In this document: piece by piece, positions 9,111 through 17,650 of the stretch
How positions within the stretch are numbered: the first letter of the stretch is position 1
How the letters are laid out: each line of letters starts with the position of its first letter
Assembly (NCBI GenBank): GCA_000403335.2
Contig: KE159630.1
Span: 185,172 to 249,171, forward strand
DNA: 64,000 nt
Direction: 5' to 3'
From: Lachnospiraceae bacterium MD335
GTDB taxonomy: Bacteria > Bacillota > Clostridia > Lachnospirales > Lachnospiraceae
Made by a program: the position numbers and the translations under genes
Notes under the pieces: model-generated
Seen by the model: the letters and a program-made list of their open reading frames with translations, nothing else
The model's database searches: none
Told to the model about the DNA's origin: nothing

Positions 9111-10202
9111 ATGAAGCGGAGAAATTCAGCAGTCGCAATTGTAGTAAGTGTACTTGTGATAATAATAGGGGGTATGACTGCCATAAACTGGCATTGGAAG
9201 GAGTCATGGAAGCTTTTTTGGTATGATTTGAGAAATGGCTTTTCTGGTTTTGGGTGGCTTTATCCCTCAGCGCTTGCAGCAGTGTTTGTGCTGGCTGCGT
9301 TATGGTCTTTTGTCGTATACTGGATTTTGGTTCGGAAAAAACGGTATCGGTATGTAGCTGTTTATAATTTTGTGTGCTTGTTTTTGCTGGCGTTGTGTAT
9401 TGTGTTCAATGTCAAAAATGCCGCGGCATCGCGGACAAAGTGTATTTGGGAACCGACAAAGACCATCGGACATTCCTTCGGCGTTGTGAACGGGGATACG
9501 TATACCGGATCATGGGAGGCATTTGAGGAGAATTATGCACGGGGACGAAGAGTTATGGAGGTTGATATTCTTTTGACCTCCGACAACAAATGTGTCCTGA
9601 AGCATGAGTGGGATGTGCCGGTGCAGGAAGGGATTTCAGAGGAAAACGTTCCGGATGAGGAAACCTTCCTGAATACAAAGCTGGACGGAAAATATACGCC
9701 GATGAGTTTTGAGCAGCTTTGCGGGCTTATGATAAAATATCCTGATCTGTGGGTAGTGACCGATACAAAATATACGCAGGAGGATGAGATACGCGAACAG
9801 TTTGAAATCATGACGGAAACAATAAAAAATACCGAGGGAGGGCATTCGGAAATACTGGACAGATTCATTGTACAGGTGTATAATGAACAAATGTACGAAT
9901 TTCTGCAAAGCCAATATGGTTTTAAAACGTATATTTTTACAATGTATAAACGGTTTTATACAAATGATACAGTCGGTATTTTCCGGGATGTGTGCAGGTA
10001 TTGTGTCAATCATGGGATAGAAGTGGTTATGCTAAAGCACCGCCGGTACGACAATTATAGTGAGGAAATTCAAAAGATAGCGGATGAATACGGGCTAAAG
10101 CTGTATATACATACCGTGAATGACCTTGATGCGGCTGAAGAACTCCTTGATGCCGGAGTTGCGGGCATTTGTACGGACGAGATATATGACAGCGATTTGT
10201 AA
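9111..10202 (+). CDS. membrane-anchored GDPD/PI-PLC-like phosphodiesterase
   Basis: A 363-residue protein. Three membrane helices (about residues 8-28, 45-72 and 80-102) precede an extracellular TIM-barrel of the glycerophosphodiester phosphodiesterase type: IGHSFG with the first catalytic His, GSWEAFEENYARGRRVMEVDILLTSD with the metal Glu and Asp, and VLKHEWD with the second His. The classic HRG reads HSFG and the ENT motif is replaced by TGS, so it belongs to a divergent branch close to the group annotated as PI-PLC/GDPD. ATG 9111 follows GGGAG with normal spacing. Placed just after two phosphoglycerol transferases, it could trim phosphoglycerol groups or recycle glycerophospholipid products (inference). 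Confidence 0.82.
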   Translation: MKRRNSAVAIVVSVLVIIIGGMTAINWHWKESWKLFWYDLRNGFSGFGWLYPSALAAVFVLAALWSFVVYWILVRKKRYRYVAVYNFVCLFLLALCIVFNVKNAAASRTKCIWEPTKTIGHSFGVVNGDTYTGSWEAFEENYARGRRVMEVDILLTSDNKCVLKHEWDVPVQEGISEENVPDEETFLNTKLDGKYTPMSFEQLCGLMIKYPDLWVVTDTKYTQEDEIREQFEIMTETIKNTEGGHSEILDRFIVQVYNEQMYEFLQSQYGFKTYIFTMYKRFYTNDTVGIFRDVCRYCVNHGIEVVMLKHRRYDNYSEEIQKIADEYGLKLYIHTVNDLDAAEELLDAGVAGICTDEIYDSDL

Positions 10203-10239
10203 ACTGAATTTATGATTTAAGAATAGAGAGGGATGGCGT

Positions 10240-11802
10240 TTGGACAGGGTAGATGATGTTTTAAAAAAAGCATATAAAAAAGTGAGCAGACGGTTCCGTA
10301 CAGCTTTTGCAGCCGCTATAATTGCAGGTCTTGTTGCGCATATGTATATGTTTACCAATAAACTGCCCAACTTCGATGACCTGATTGGAATCAATAGTTT
10401 TGGTGCGACTTTTCGAAACGGAAGGTGGTTTTTGTGGGTAGTTGGTGCGATTGCCTATCATTTGGATTTGGTATTCAGCCTTCCGTGGATAAACGGGCTT
10501 ATAACGCTTTTGTTATTGGGGGTGTCTGCCGGAATAATGGCCGACTTGTTCGGCATGAAGAGCAGAAGTGCAAACGCGCTGCTTGGAGCGGCGCTCGTTG
10601 TCTTTCCAAGTTGGACAGGGACATTTTTTTATATGTTTACGGCGCCGTACTATGCGCTCGCCGTTCTTTTGTCGGTTGTTTCGGTACGGCTTATGGTGCT
10701 CTGCAAAAAGGGACTTTTGCCTTCGGTTCTGTTACTTGCATGTTCGCTTGGCATCTATCAATCCTATCTGCCGTTTACCGCGACGTTTTATGTGGCGCTT
10801 TTAGTTCTCATGCTGTTTGAGGACAAGTATGGATATTGGGATATTTTAAAGAGAGCGTTATCGTATCTTTTTAATCTAATCCTTAGCGTGCTGCTCTACT
10901 TTGGATGTATGAAGCTCTCCCTAATGATTACCGGACAGGAGCTTACCACATACAAGGGAATCAGTTCAATGGGCAGAATGGAGCTTTCGCGGATACCTGA
11001 GATATTAAGGACCATCGGGGTGAATTTTTTCGGGATATTTTTAAACAACAATATGGAAATCAGCTATAATTACATTACAAAGGGAATGTATTTTACGCTG
11101 TTTGCAGTAAGTACCGCAGTTATCGTGCGGTTGTTTTTGCGGCTTCAAAAAAGAGGAGAAATGCTCAAGGCGATAGAGTCCGCGGTGCTGACTGCGGTGT
11201 ACGTCCTTGCGGTTAATTCTATTTATATTATGTGTGAGGACGGCATCTATTCCTTAATGTATTTTTCATATGTGTTCCTCCTTATCTTTCCGCTCACGCT
11301 TCTGGACCGGTGCCTGAAACAGCGAAAGGAGAAGCTTGCCGTCCTTGCGGAATATGTGATAACGTTTGCGGCTGCAGCCGGTATTTTGAGCTATTGCCAT
11401 TTTGCAAACGGTCAATATGTTAGTATGCAGCTAAGCTTCAATCAGGCGTTAAGCTATTACACGACAATGATTACACAAATAAAAGGCTTGGACGGGTACC
11501 ATGAGGATATGAAGGTGGTATTGAGCGGAGTTGACATTGTGGATAAAACATTATATCATAATGAAATCATGAACACGTTTTCTATGAGCGGGCGTGACGA
11601 CGCTTTGGCGGATGCGTACAGTAAACAAAATTTTATTCTGCATTACTGCGGATTTCAGGCAGAGCTGGCAGAGGTTTCTGACTTGTCTGTGCAGTCGCAG
11701 GAAGTATTAGAGCATATGCCTGCATATCCGAACGCGGGTTCGATACAGATTGTGGAAAATGTTGTTGTGGTGAAACTGTCGGATGAAATGACAGAGGATT
11801 AG
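10240..11802 (+). CDS. GtrII-like membrane glycosyltransferase, copy 1
   Basis: A 520-residue polytopic protein with around ten membrane helices and a soluble C-terminal tail of about 110 residues. The segment KLPNFDDLIGINSFGATFRNGRWF, just after the first helix, and WINGLITLLLLG resemble the Glucos_trans_II (GtrII) family, whose members move glucose from undecaprenyl-P-glucose onto a polysaccharide outside the membrane. The Asp pair in NFDD is the probable catalytic site. TTG 10240 is the start that fits AGAGGGA at 10227-10233. A second member of the family lies at 29094 next to a GtrB-like enzyme that would make the lipid-linked sugar donor. Confidence 0.8.
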   Translation: MDRVDDVLKKAYKKVSRRFRTAFAAAIIAGLVAHMYMFTNKLPNFDDLIGINSFGATFRNGRWFLWVVGAIAYHLDLVFSLPWINGLITLLLLGVSAGIMADLFGMKSRSANALLGAALVVFPSWTGTFFYMFTAPYYALAVLLSVVSVRLMVLCKKGLLPSVLLLACSLGIYQSYLPFTATFYVALLVLMLFEDKYGYWDILKRALSYLFNLILSVLLYFGCMKLSLMITGQELTTYKGISSMGRMELSRIPEILRTIGVNFFGIFLNNNMEISYNYITKGMYFTLFAVSTAVIVRLFLRLQKRGEMLKAIESAVLTAVYVLAVNSIYIMCEDGIYSLMYFSYVFLLIFPLTLLDRCLKQRKEKLAVLAEYVITFAAAAGILSYCHFANGQYVSMQLSFNQALSYYTTMITQIKGLDGYHEDMKVVLSGVDIVDKTLYHNEIMNTFSMSGRDDALADAYSKQNFILHYCGFQAELAEVSDLSVQSQEVLEHMPAYPNAGSIQIVENVVVVKLSDEMTED

Positions 11803-11809
11803 GGCAAAA

Positions 11810-12841
11810 ATGAAGCAGGATAAAAACGTCAACAGTATTGATTTATTTAAGCTGCTCATGGCGGCTGCCGTGGTGGCAATACACACCAACCCCATTGTGA
11901 GCTGGACGAATCAGGCAGCGATTAAAGCAGTTGTGATTGTGGAGGAGTGGGCAGTGCCGTTTTTCTTTACGGCATCGGGCTTCCTTTTGTTCCGTACAAT
12001 GGAGCAGCCTTATGAGACGCAGATAAAGCGGGTAGACCGCTATCTTGTCAAAATTGTAAAACTGTACTGTGCATGGACCCTGATTAGTCTGCCGCTTACG
12101 CTGTATGGCTATAGTATTTCCGGAAACAGTATCATTAGCTGTGTCTTATCATACGTGAAATATTTTCTGTTTGTGGGAAAGCTGTATAATTCATATCATT
12201 TATGGTATCTGTTATCCCTGATTTATGCGCTTGCCGCGATTCGGATTATGATAAAGAAGCGTTTGCAGGTTGGTATGATCGTCGGTATTTCCGCGGCTGT
12301 ATTTGTGTTTCGCGAATGGATGTCATTTTTGACAGGGCATGTGGATTTGTTGGGCGGGATTGGGCAAAAGGCAGTTTCGCTGTATCAATATGTATTTAAT
12401 AACGGCGGCATTTTTACAGGTTTGATATACGTATCAGTGGGAATGCTGATTGCAGACCGACACCTGCGCATTCATAAGCGGACAGGGATTATCGCAATTG
12501 CGGCGCTCAACGGTTTGAAGCTGTTGCTGGAATGGGGAACGGGATACGGCGCTGTCACGCAATTGATAATGCCTGTGGAGGCGTTGCTGCTTTTTATGAC
12601 ATTGTTAGATGTCCGGCTTTGTGAATCACCGATATGGGAAAAGTGCAGAAAAGCAAGTACCGTGATTTACTTGTCACACCTGATATTTTTCTCGGTTTAT
12701 ACGTTTCTTATTATTAGAAATCCCAATAAACTTGGGTTTGATTCTTTTATTGTGACACTGACACTGAGTGCGCTGAATGCGGTTATACTAGGCGCGGCAC
12801 AGCAAAAAGGCCGTTTTAGGCTGTTAAAACATATCATTTAG
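11810..12841 (+). CDS. acyltransferase family 3 membrane protein (probable O-acetyltransferase)
   Basis: A 343-residue integral membrane acyltransferase of the AT3/OafA type with about ten helices. Landmarks are SIDLFKLLMAAAVVAIHTNP, with the His thought to be catalytic in this family, and EEWAVPFFFTASGFLLFR, the conserved second-helix motif. The C-terminal half keeps YLSHLIFF. Family members transfer acetyl or other acyl groups from the cytoplasm to sugars or peptidoglycan outside. It starts 7 bases after the GtrII-like gene. O-acetylation of the locus glycan is the likely role; the acceptor is not known. Confidence 0.83.
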   Translation: MKQDKNVNSIDLFKLLMAAAVVAIHTNPIVSWTNQAAIKAVVIVEEWAVPFFFTASGFLLFRTMEQPYETQIKRVDRYLVKIVKLYCAWTLISLPLTLYGYSISGNSIISCVLSYVKYFLFVGKLYNSYHLWYLLSLIYALAAIRIMIKKRLQVGMIVGISAAVFVFREWMSFLTGHVDLLGGIGQKAVSLYQYVFNNGGIFTGLIYVSVGMLIADRHLRIHKRTGIIAIAALNGLKLLLEWGTGYGAVTQLIMPVEALLLFMTLLDVRLCESPIWEKCRKASTVIYLSHLIFFSVYTFLIIRNPNKLGFDSFIVTLTLSALNAVILGAAQQKGRFRLLKHII

Positions 12842-12864
12842 GGAGGATGCGCGCGGAGGCTGTC

Positions 12865-14775
12865 ATGAGAGTAAAAAAGTGGATGTTATGTCTTTTATCT
12901 GCATATGTTACGCTGCTTGGGCTAAAGACCGATTTATGCGCTCCGGGTTCGGAGCGGAGCATGATCGTGCAGCTTTTTGATGCCATGACGGGCTTTTCAG
13001 TACAGGATCTGATACTGTTTGCCGGCATTGTGTGTCTTTACAGCGCTTCTCTTTCCTATTTAAAGCGTACAGGCTTTCGGTTTCGGGATGTTGTGTGCAT
13101 TGCGGCGCCGGCTTTTTTGTTTGCCGGCTTTATGGTTTTAGGACAGGCATTTGCATATGATGGCAGTCTTAGGTGCGTGGTATCTGACGGTCTGCAAAGG
13201 ATTAAGGCGATGCTTGTGTTTCTTGGGTTTTTAATGATATTTGTAACCGCAATTGCGGTTCTTTATCAAGGACTGGGTGAACTTCAAGTATGCGGTCAGA
13301 GTACCAATACGGAGAAAAGCAGGTTAGGGTTTGGACAATATAAGAGATTTTTTTACAAACATACATTCGCGACAGCGTTTTTTACAATTTTTATTTTTTA
13401 CATTCCTTACATGCTCTTGTCATATCCGGCAATTCATATGGGAGATACGTGTAATCAGCTTGCACAGGGCTACAATTTTTTGGAGGGGACATCGGGTTAT
13501 CTGAAGCTGATTGATGAAAGTGTGCGGTTAAACGGTCATCATCCGATTCTGCATACCTTGTATCTGCATCTGTGCATGGTAATCGGAGATACCGTATTTG
13601 GTTCTTATAATATCGGAATCTTTTTGGTATCGGTGACGCAGATGCTTTGTATTGTGATGACGGTTGCCTATGCCTTGTCGGTTATGGTGAAGGCGGGGAT
13701 AAAGTTTGAAGCTGTATTTGTGACAATGCTGTATTATATGTTAACTCCAAGAATGCAAAACTATATGTTTCTGATTACAAAGGATGTTTTTACGGCATGT
13801 GCACTCTTGATTTTCGGAATATCCATATGGCAGCTTCAAAAAAAGGGGGAGGATAAGCGTTCTTATCTTTTGTTTACGGTATCGGGAATGTGCCTGACGC
13901 TATTTCGCAATGATGGTAAATATATTGTGCTTGTAAGTGTGTTGGCGTTGCTTTTATTTGTGAAAAAACGGCGTAAGAAGGCAGCTGTATGCGGCGTTTT
14001 GATAATGTTGGTGACGGTGTTGCTTTTTGGGGTGCTGATGCCGGCGTTTAAAATCACGCCCGCAAGCAGGCGGGAAGCACTTTCTCTGCCGTTTCAGCAG
14101 ACAGCGCGCTATATCCGTGATTATGAGCAGGAGGTTACGCAAGCGGAACAGGAAGCAATTTCCAAAGTGCTCCGATATGATGTGCTGGCAGAGAAGTATG
14201 TGCCTGAAAACGGAGATTTTGTCAAAGAGAACTTTAACGAAGAAGCCAGTGCAGCAGAGTTATCCGCGTATTTTAAGGTATGGTGGGGAATGCTAAAGAA
14301 GCATCCCGAAGTGTATCTTGAGGCGGCATTGAATAATTATTACAATTATTTTTATCCGGGCGGTGAGCTGGCGCAGGCGTATACGTATGAACAATCCGCG
14401 GTTTTTATGACATATGTAAATGATGCACTTGATGAAATCGGCATGTCAATCCATTATCCGCAGTGGAGCCATAAATATCAGCAGATGTATGAAACGCTGC
14501 GGGAAAAGGTCTTTGAGCTGCCGGTACTGTCTGTGTTCAAAAGTTCTGCATTGTATGTGTGGACGCTTATTTTGTGGTTTTTCTATTTGGTGAAAAATAA
14601 AAGAGCGAAGTTGGTGTTACCTGCAATTCCGTTGTTTTTGTCGCTTGGGGTAGCCTTGATTGCGTCGAGAAACGGAGAGTATTTCAGATACCTTTATGGA
14701 ATTGCATTTAGTCTGCCTGTGATTATGGCGCTTGGACAGGCAAGGATACAGGAGGCTGTTGATGATTCAGTTTAA
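12865..14775 (+). CDS. DUF6020-like membrane protein, copy 1
   Basis: A 636-residue polytopic protein with about twelve helices and a large extracellular loop (roughly residues 390-520). Motifs after the sixth helix, IHMGDTCNQLAQGYNF and then NGHHPILHTLYLHL, match in position those of the gene at 22304 (MSWDGGAQICCFFG and DHHPPLISYLYG), so the two are paralogues. I assign them to DUF6020, an uncharacterised family with a GT-C-like layout: an acidic residue after an early helix and a His pair in the next loop. ATG 12865 is chosen because GGAGG at 12855-12859 is well spaced; ATG 12847 directly abuts another GGGAGG. A role as polyprenyl-P-sugar-dependent glycosyltransferase is inference. Confidence 0.7.
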   Translation: MRVKKWMLCLLSAYVTLLGLKTDLCAPGSERSMIVQLFDAMTGFSVQDLILFAGIVCLYSASLSYLKRTGFRFRDVVCIAAPAFLFAGFMVLGQAFAYDGSLRCVVSDGLQRIKAMLVFLGFLMIFVTAIAVLYQGLGELQVCGQSTNTEKSRLGFGQYKRFFYKHTFATAFFTIFIFYIPYMLLSYPAIHMGDTCNQLAQGYNFLEGTSGYLKLIDESVRLNGHHPILHTLYLHLCMVIGDTVFGSYNIGIFLVSVTQMLCIVMTVAYALSVMVKAGIKFEAVFVTMLYYMLTPRMQNYMFLITKDVFTACALLIFGISIWQLQKKGEDKRSYLLFTVSGMCLTLFRNDGKYIVLVSVLALLLFVKKRRKKAAVCGVLIMLVTVLLFGVLMPAFKITPASRREALSLPFQQTARYIRDYEQEVTQAEQEAISKVLRYDVLAEKYVPENGDFVKENFNEEASAAELSAYFKVWWGMLKKHPEVYLEAALNNYYNYFYPGGELAQAYTYEQSAVFMTYVNDALDEIGMSIHYPQWSHKYQQMYETLREKVFELPVLSVFKSSALYVWTLILWFFYLVKNKRAKLVLPAIPLFLSLGVALIASRNGEYFRYLYGIAFSLPVIMALGQARIQEAVDDSV

Positions 14776-16147
14776 AAACGGTGATAAAAAAACAAGGCTG
14801 GTTTATGTTCTGATTACGGTGGTATACTTGGTATTTTTCTATGGGTATTTTTACTCGGATATTCTTATTACGACGAGCCACGGTATCAACTTTTGGGATG
14901 TTATCTTTAGCGGAGGACTGTTTGATTTTCATGCATTGTGCTGTTCTGATGTGGAAAATGCCGCATACACGATAACGACAATTTATGCAGGTTATGATTT
15001 TCCGATCTATGTTTTGTTTGGCATTTGGAATTTTCCGCTGTGGGTCATAAGAAAGCTGACAGGCGCAAATATTTGGGAGTCGGTGCTTGCCCTGATGTGG
15101 GCAAAATCGATTATTTTGGTTTTTATCGCCCTTACAGTCAGAGCGCTTTGGAAGCTTTGCGATACAATGGAGATGTCTGGGCAAAAATTGCTTGTGGCTT
15201 TGCTTTTTCTGACGTCTCCGATTATTGCCGGAAGCGCTGCTGTCAATTCGCAGTATGACGTTATCACGGCTTATTTTATGCTGGAGGCGCTCAATTGTTT
15301 TTTGAACGGAAAAAAGAAGGGTTTTGCGGGCAATATACTGCTTGCCACGCTGATTAAGCCGTTTGCGCTATTTATGTTTGTGCCGCTGATTCTCTATGCG
15401 GAAAAAAATGTAATCAAAATCGGGTTGTATACATTGTGTGTGCTGGCGCCGTATTTGGGGTTCAAGATAATCATACCGAATAATACGCAGCTTACAACCT
15501 TTGGAACGGTGCTTACGTTGTTTAAAAATAAAGTAAACATAAGTTCGATAGAGATTCCCGTGTTTTTTCTTGTGTCGTTTTTGTTTTGGATCATATGTTA
15601 TATGTACCAGATGCCGGATGATAAGAAGGAATTTTATAGGAAAAGCGTGCTTATTTCCTACCTGTCGCTTGCAATCTTTTTCCTGTTATGTGCAAGTAAC
15701 CCGTATTGGGTCATTATGCTGCTGCCGTTTCAATGTCTGCTGATTGGCGCGTATAAAAAGTATGCATTTTTGGGCGTGATTTTAGAAACGGCCGGTTCTA
15801 TTTGTCTGATAGGACATTATGTAATAGAACTCCCGTGGTGTTTTGACGTAAAGATTTTGCGAAGCTCTTTTTTTGCGAAATTGTTTGGACTGCGGGCGGA
15901 TACGACGGATAACGTACTGGATCTTGTCCATAATATCTCGGAAGGCTTGTACGATATGAGAGACAGGGGAAGCGGATTCCTGTTCGGATTGTTTTTTACG
16001 GCAAGTCTTGCGTTTATATGGCTGAACCTGACGCAGCACAACAATGTTGCGTTGGAGGAACGGGAAGTGCCGCGATATATGATGTGGATCAGGCTGCTGC
16101 TCTCACTTGGAGTATGTCTGATCCCGATGACTGCGTACATTTTGTAA
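14762..16147 (+). CDS. predicted GT-C-type membrane glycosyltransferase, copy 1
   Basis: A 461-residue protein with about eleven membrane helices. A paralogue follows directly; shared points are HGINFWD after helix 1, YDFPIYVLFGIWNFPLWV, NSQYD versus AGQLD, KPFALFMFVPL versus KQFPLFIFLPL, and the late CASNPYWVIMLLPF. The layout, an acidic residue in the first outside loop followed by many helices, is that of GT-C enzymes using polyprenyl-P sugars (mannosyltransferase-like). No precise family is recognised. ATG 14762 lies 6 bases after GGAGG and inside the end of the DUF6020-like gene, indicating coupling. Confidence 0.68.
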   Translation: MIQFKNGDKKTRLVYVLITVVYLVFFYGYFYSDILITTSHGINFWDVIFSGGLFDFHALCCSDVENAAYTITTIYAGYDFPIYVLFGIWNFPLWVIRKLTGANIWESVLALMWAKSIILVFIALTVRALWKLCDTMEMSGQKLLVALLFLTSPIIAGSAAVNSQYDVITAYFMLEALNCFLNGKKKGFAGNILLATLIKPFALFMFVPLILYAEKNVIKIGLYTLCVLAPYLGFKIIIPNNTQLTTFGTVLTLFKNKVNISSIEIPVFFLVSFLFWIICYMYQMPDDKKEFYRKSVLISYLSLAIFFLLCASNPYWVIMLLPFQCLLIGAYKKYAFLGVILETAGSICLIGHYVIELPWCFDVKILRSSFFAKLFGLRADTTDNVLDLVHNISEGLYDMRDRGSGFLFGLFFTASLAFIWLNLTQHNNVALEEREVPRYMMWIRLLLSLGVCLIPMTAYIL

Positions 16148-16171
16148 AAATACGGACTATGGAGGCTGAAT

Positions 16172-17599
16172 ATGGCAAGGATACGACAAGAATTTAAAAA
16201 TTGGTTTGTTTGTGCAAAAGCGCCGGGGATAGCGGATTATGTGCTCTTTTTCGGGCTGTTCCTGATTCCGTTTATCACGATTATGTACGGCGATACGAGG
16301 GCGTTTGTGCATTACGGGGTAAATTTTTGGAAATGCATTACGCAGGGCGGCGGTCTTCATAACTTTTATGAGTATGGCAATGACATGCTGGCGTTTTACA
16401 GGGAAAACGGGATTGGCGGAGCGTACGAGGTCATTTATGACTTTCCGGTTTATATCGTGCTTGGCATATGGGGGTTTCCGCTGTGGATTGTATGCAGTAA
16501 ATTTGGTATAGAGGAAACATCTGATATGTGGACAATGTTGTATTCCAAATCGGTATACATTGCGGCGCTCCTCATCGTGGTGTATCTGATTTATAAAGTA
16601 TGCAGAAATATTGGCGTGGATGACGCTATGGCAAAATGGGCAGGATTTTTATTTTTGTCATCGGAGATGGTATTTGTGCAGATTGGCATTGCAGGGCAGT
16701 TGGATGTGTTTGGAATGCCGTTTACGCTGCTGGCAATATACTCTTTTCAGAATAAAAACAGATGGCGGTTTCTGCTGTTTTTTTCAATTGCCGTGAGTTT
16801 TAAGCAGTTTCCGCTGTTTATCTTTCTTCCGCTTGTCATGCTGATTGAAAAAAATGCCTTAAAAATAGCGCTCGACACGGTTATTGTGTTTGCAGTTACG
16901 ATTCTTTCCGGTCTGCCTTTTCCGAAAGGAACGGAGGCGATGCAGGTAAAGGATGAGGTGCGCGGACATTTTATGCAGGCATTTTTGGGCGTGAAGGCGC
17001 CGCTGCACAACAGCGCGGTTCCAATTATTGTGCTTTTGATAGGCGGAATCTGTGTTTTTTGCTACTTAAAGAATCTCAGGGACGATATGGAACGCGAGCA
17101 GTATTCCGTCTTTATCCCTGCTCTGTCAATGTTTGTACTGTTTATCTCGTTTGACAGCAATCCATATTGGTTTATTCATCTTGCGCCGTTTTTGGCAATC
17201 CTTGCTGCATACAATTCAAGTCGTTTTCATCAGCTAATGCTGTTTGAGACGGTTGGAATGCTGTGTTTGGCGCTTAGCCAGTTTGGCGCAAATTATTGGG
17301 TGTACGAGAGCTATTGGGCAAAAGGAATGATTTTGGAGAAGCTGTTTGGTTATCCGGAAAATCTGATTACATTGGAGCGCTTTGGCGCAGGCGTAGGGTT
17401 GGATGAATATTACGGGGTGCTTTTTGCAGGGTTTGTGCTTTGCATTGGAACCTGCCTTGCCATTAGCTTACCGGGGAAAATGAAAAAAGGTGCAAATGTT
17501 ATCGTGAGACCTTACTCGGCGCTCAGACTGGTTTTGAATGCCGGCGTTTCATGGATACCTGCATTTTTGTTTGTGATTTCGCACTATATATCGCTTTAA
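16172..17599 (+). CDS. predicted GT-C-type membrane glycosyltransferase, copy 2
   Basis: A 475-residue paralogue of the preceding gene with the same helix pattern and motifs: HYGVNFWKC, YDFPVYIVLGIWGFPLWIV, AGQLDVFGMPFTL, KQFPLFIFLPLVML and DSNPYWFIHLAPF. It begins 24 bases after copy 1 with a GGAGG site. Tandem copies suggest two related but distinct transfer steps on the same glycan. Function is inferred only from fold and context; the NPYWxIxLxPF signature near residue 330 would be a good handle for defining the family. Confidence 0.68.
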   Translation: MARIRQEFKNWFVCAKAPGIADYVLFFGLFLIPFITIMYGDTRAFVHYGVNFWKCITQGGGLHNFYEYGNDMLAFYRENGIGGAYEVIYDFPVYIVLGIWGFPLWIVCSKFGIEETSDMWTMLYSKSVYIAALLIVVYLIYKVCRNIGVDDAMAKWAGFLFLSSEMVFVQIGIAGQLDVFGMPFTLLAIYSFQNKNRWRFLLFFSIAVSFKQFPLFIFLPLVMLIEKNALKIALDTVIVFAVTILSGLPFPKGTEAMQVKDEVRGHFMQAFLGVKAPLHNSAVPIIVLLIGGICVFCYLKNLRDDMEREQYSVFIPALSMFVLFISFDSNPYWFIHLAPFLAILAAYNSSRFHQLMLFETVGMLCLALSQFGANYWVYESYWAKGMILEKLFGYPENLITLERFGAGVGLDEYYGVLFAGFVLCIGTCLAISLPGKMKKGANVIVRPYSALRLVLNAGVSWIPAFLFVISHYISL

Positions 17600-17650
17600 A
17601 AGGATACTCGTAAAGAAACGGTTTAAGAAAGAGAAAAACGGAGGATGCGT

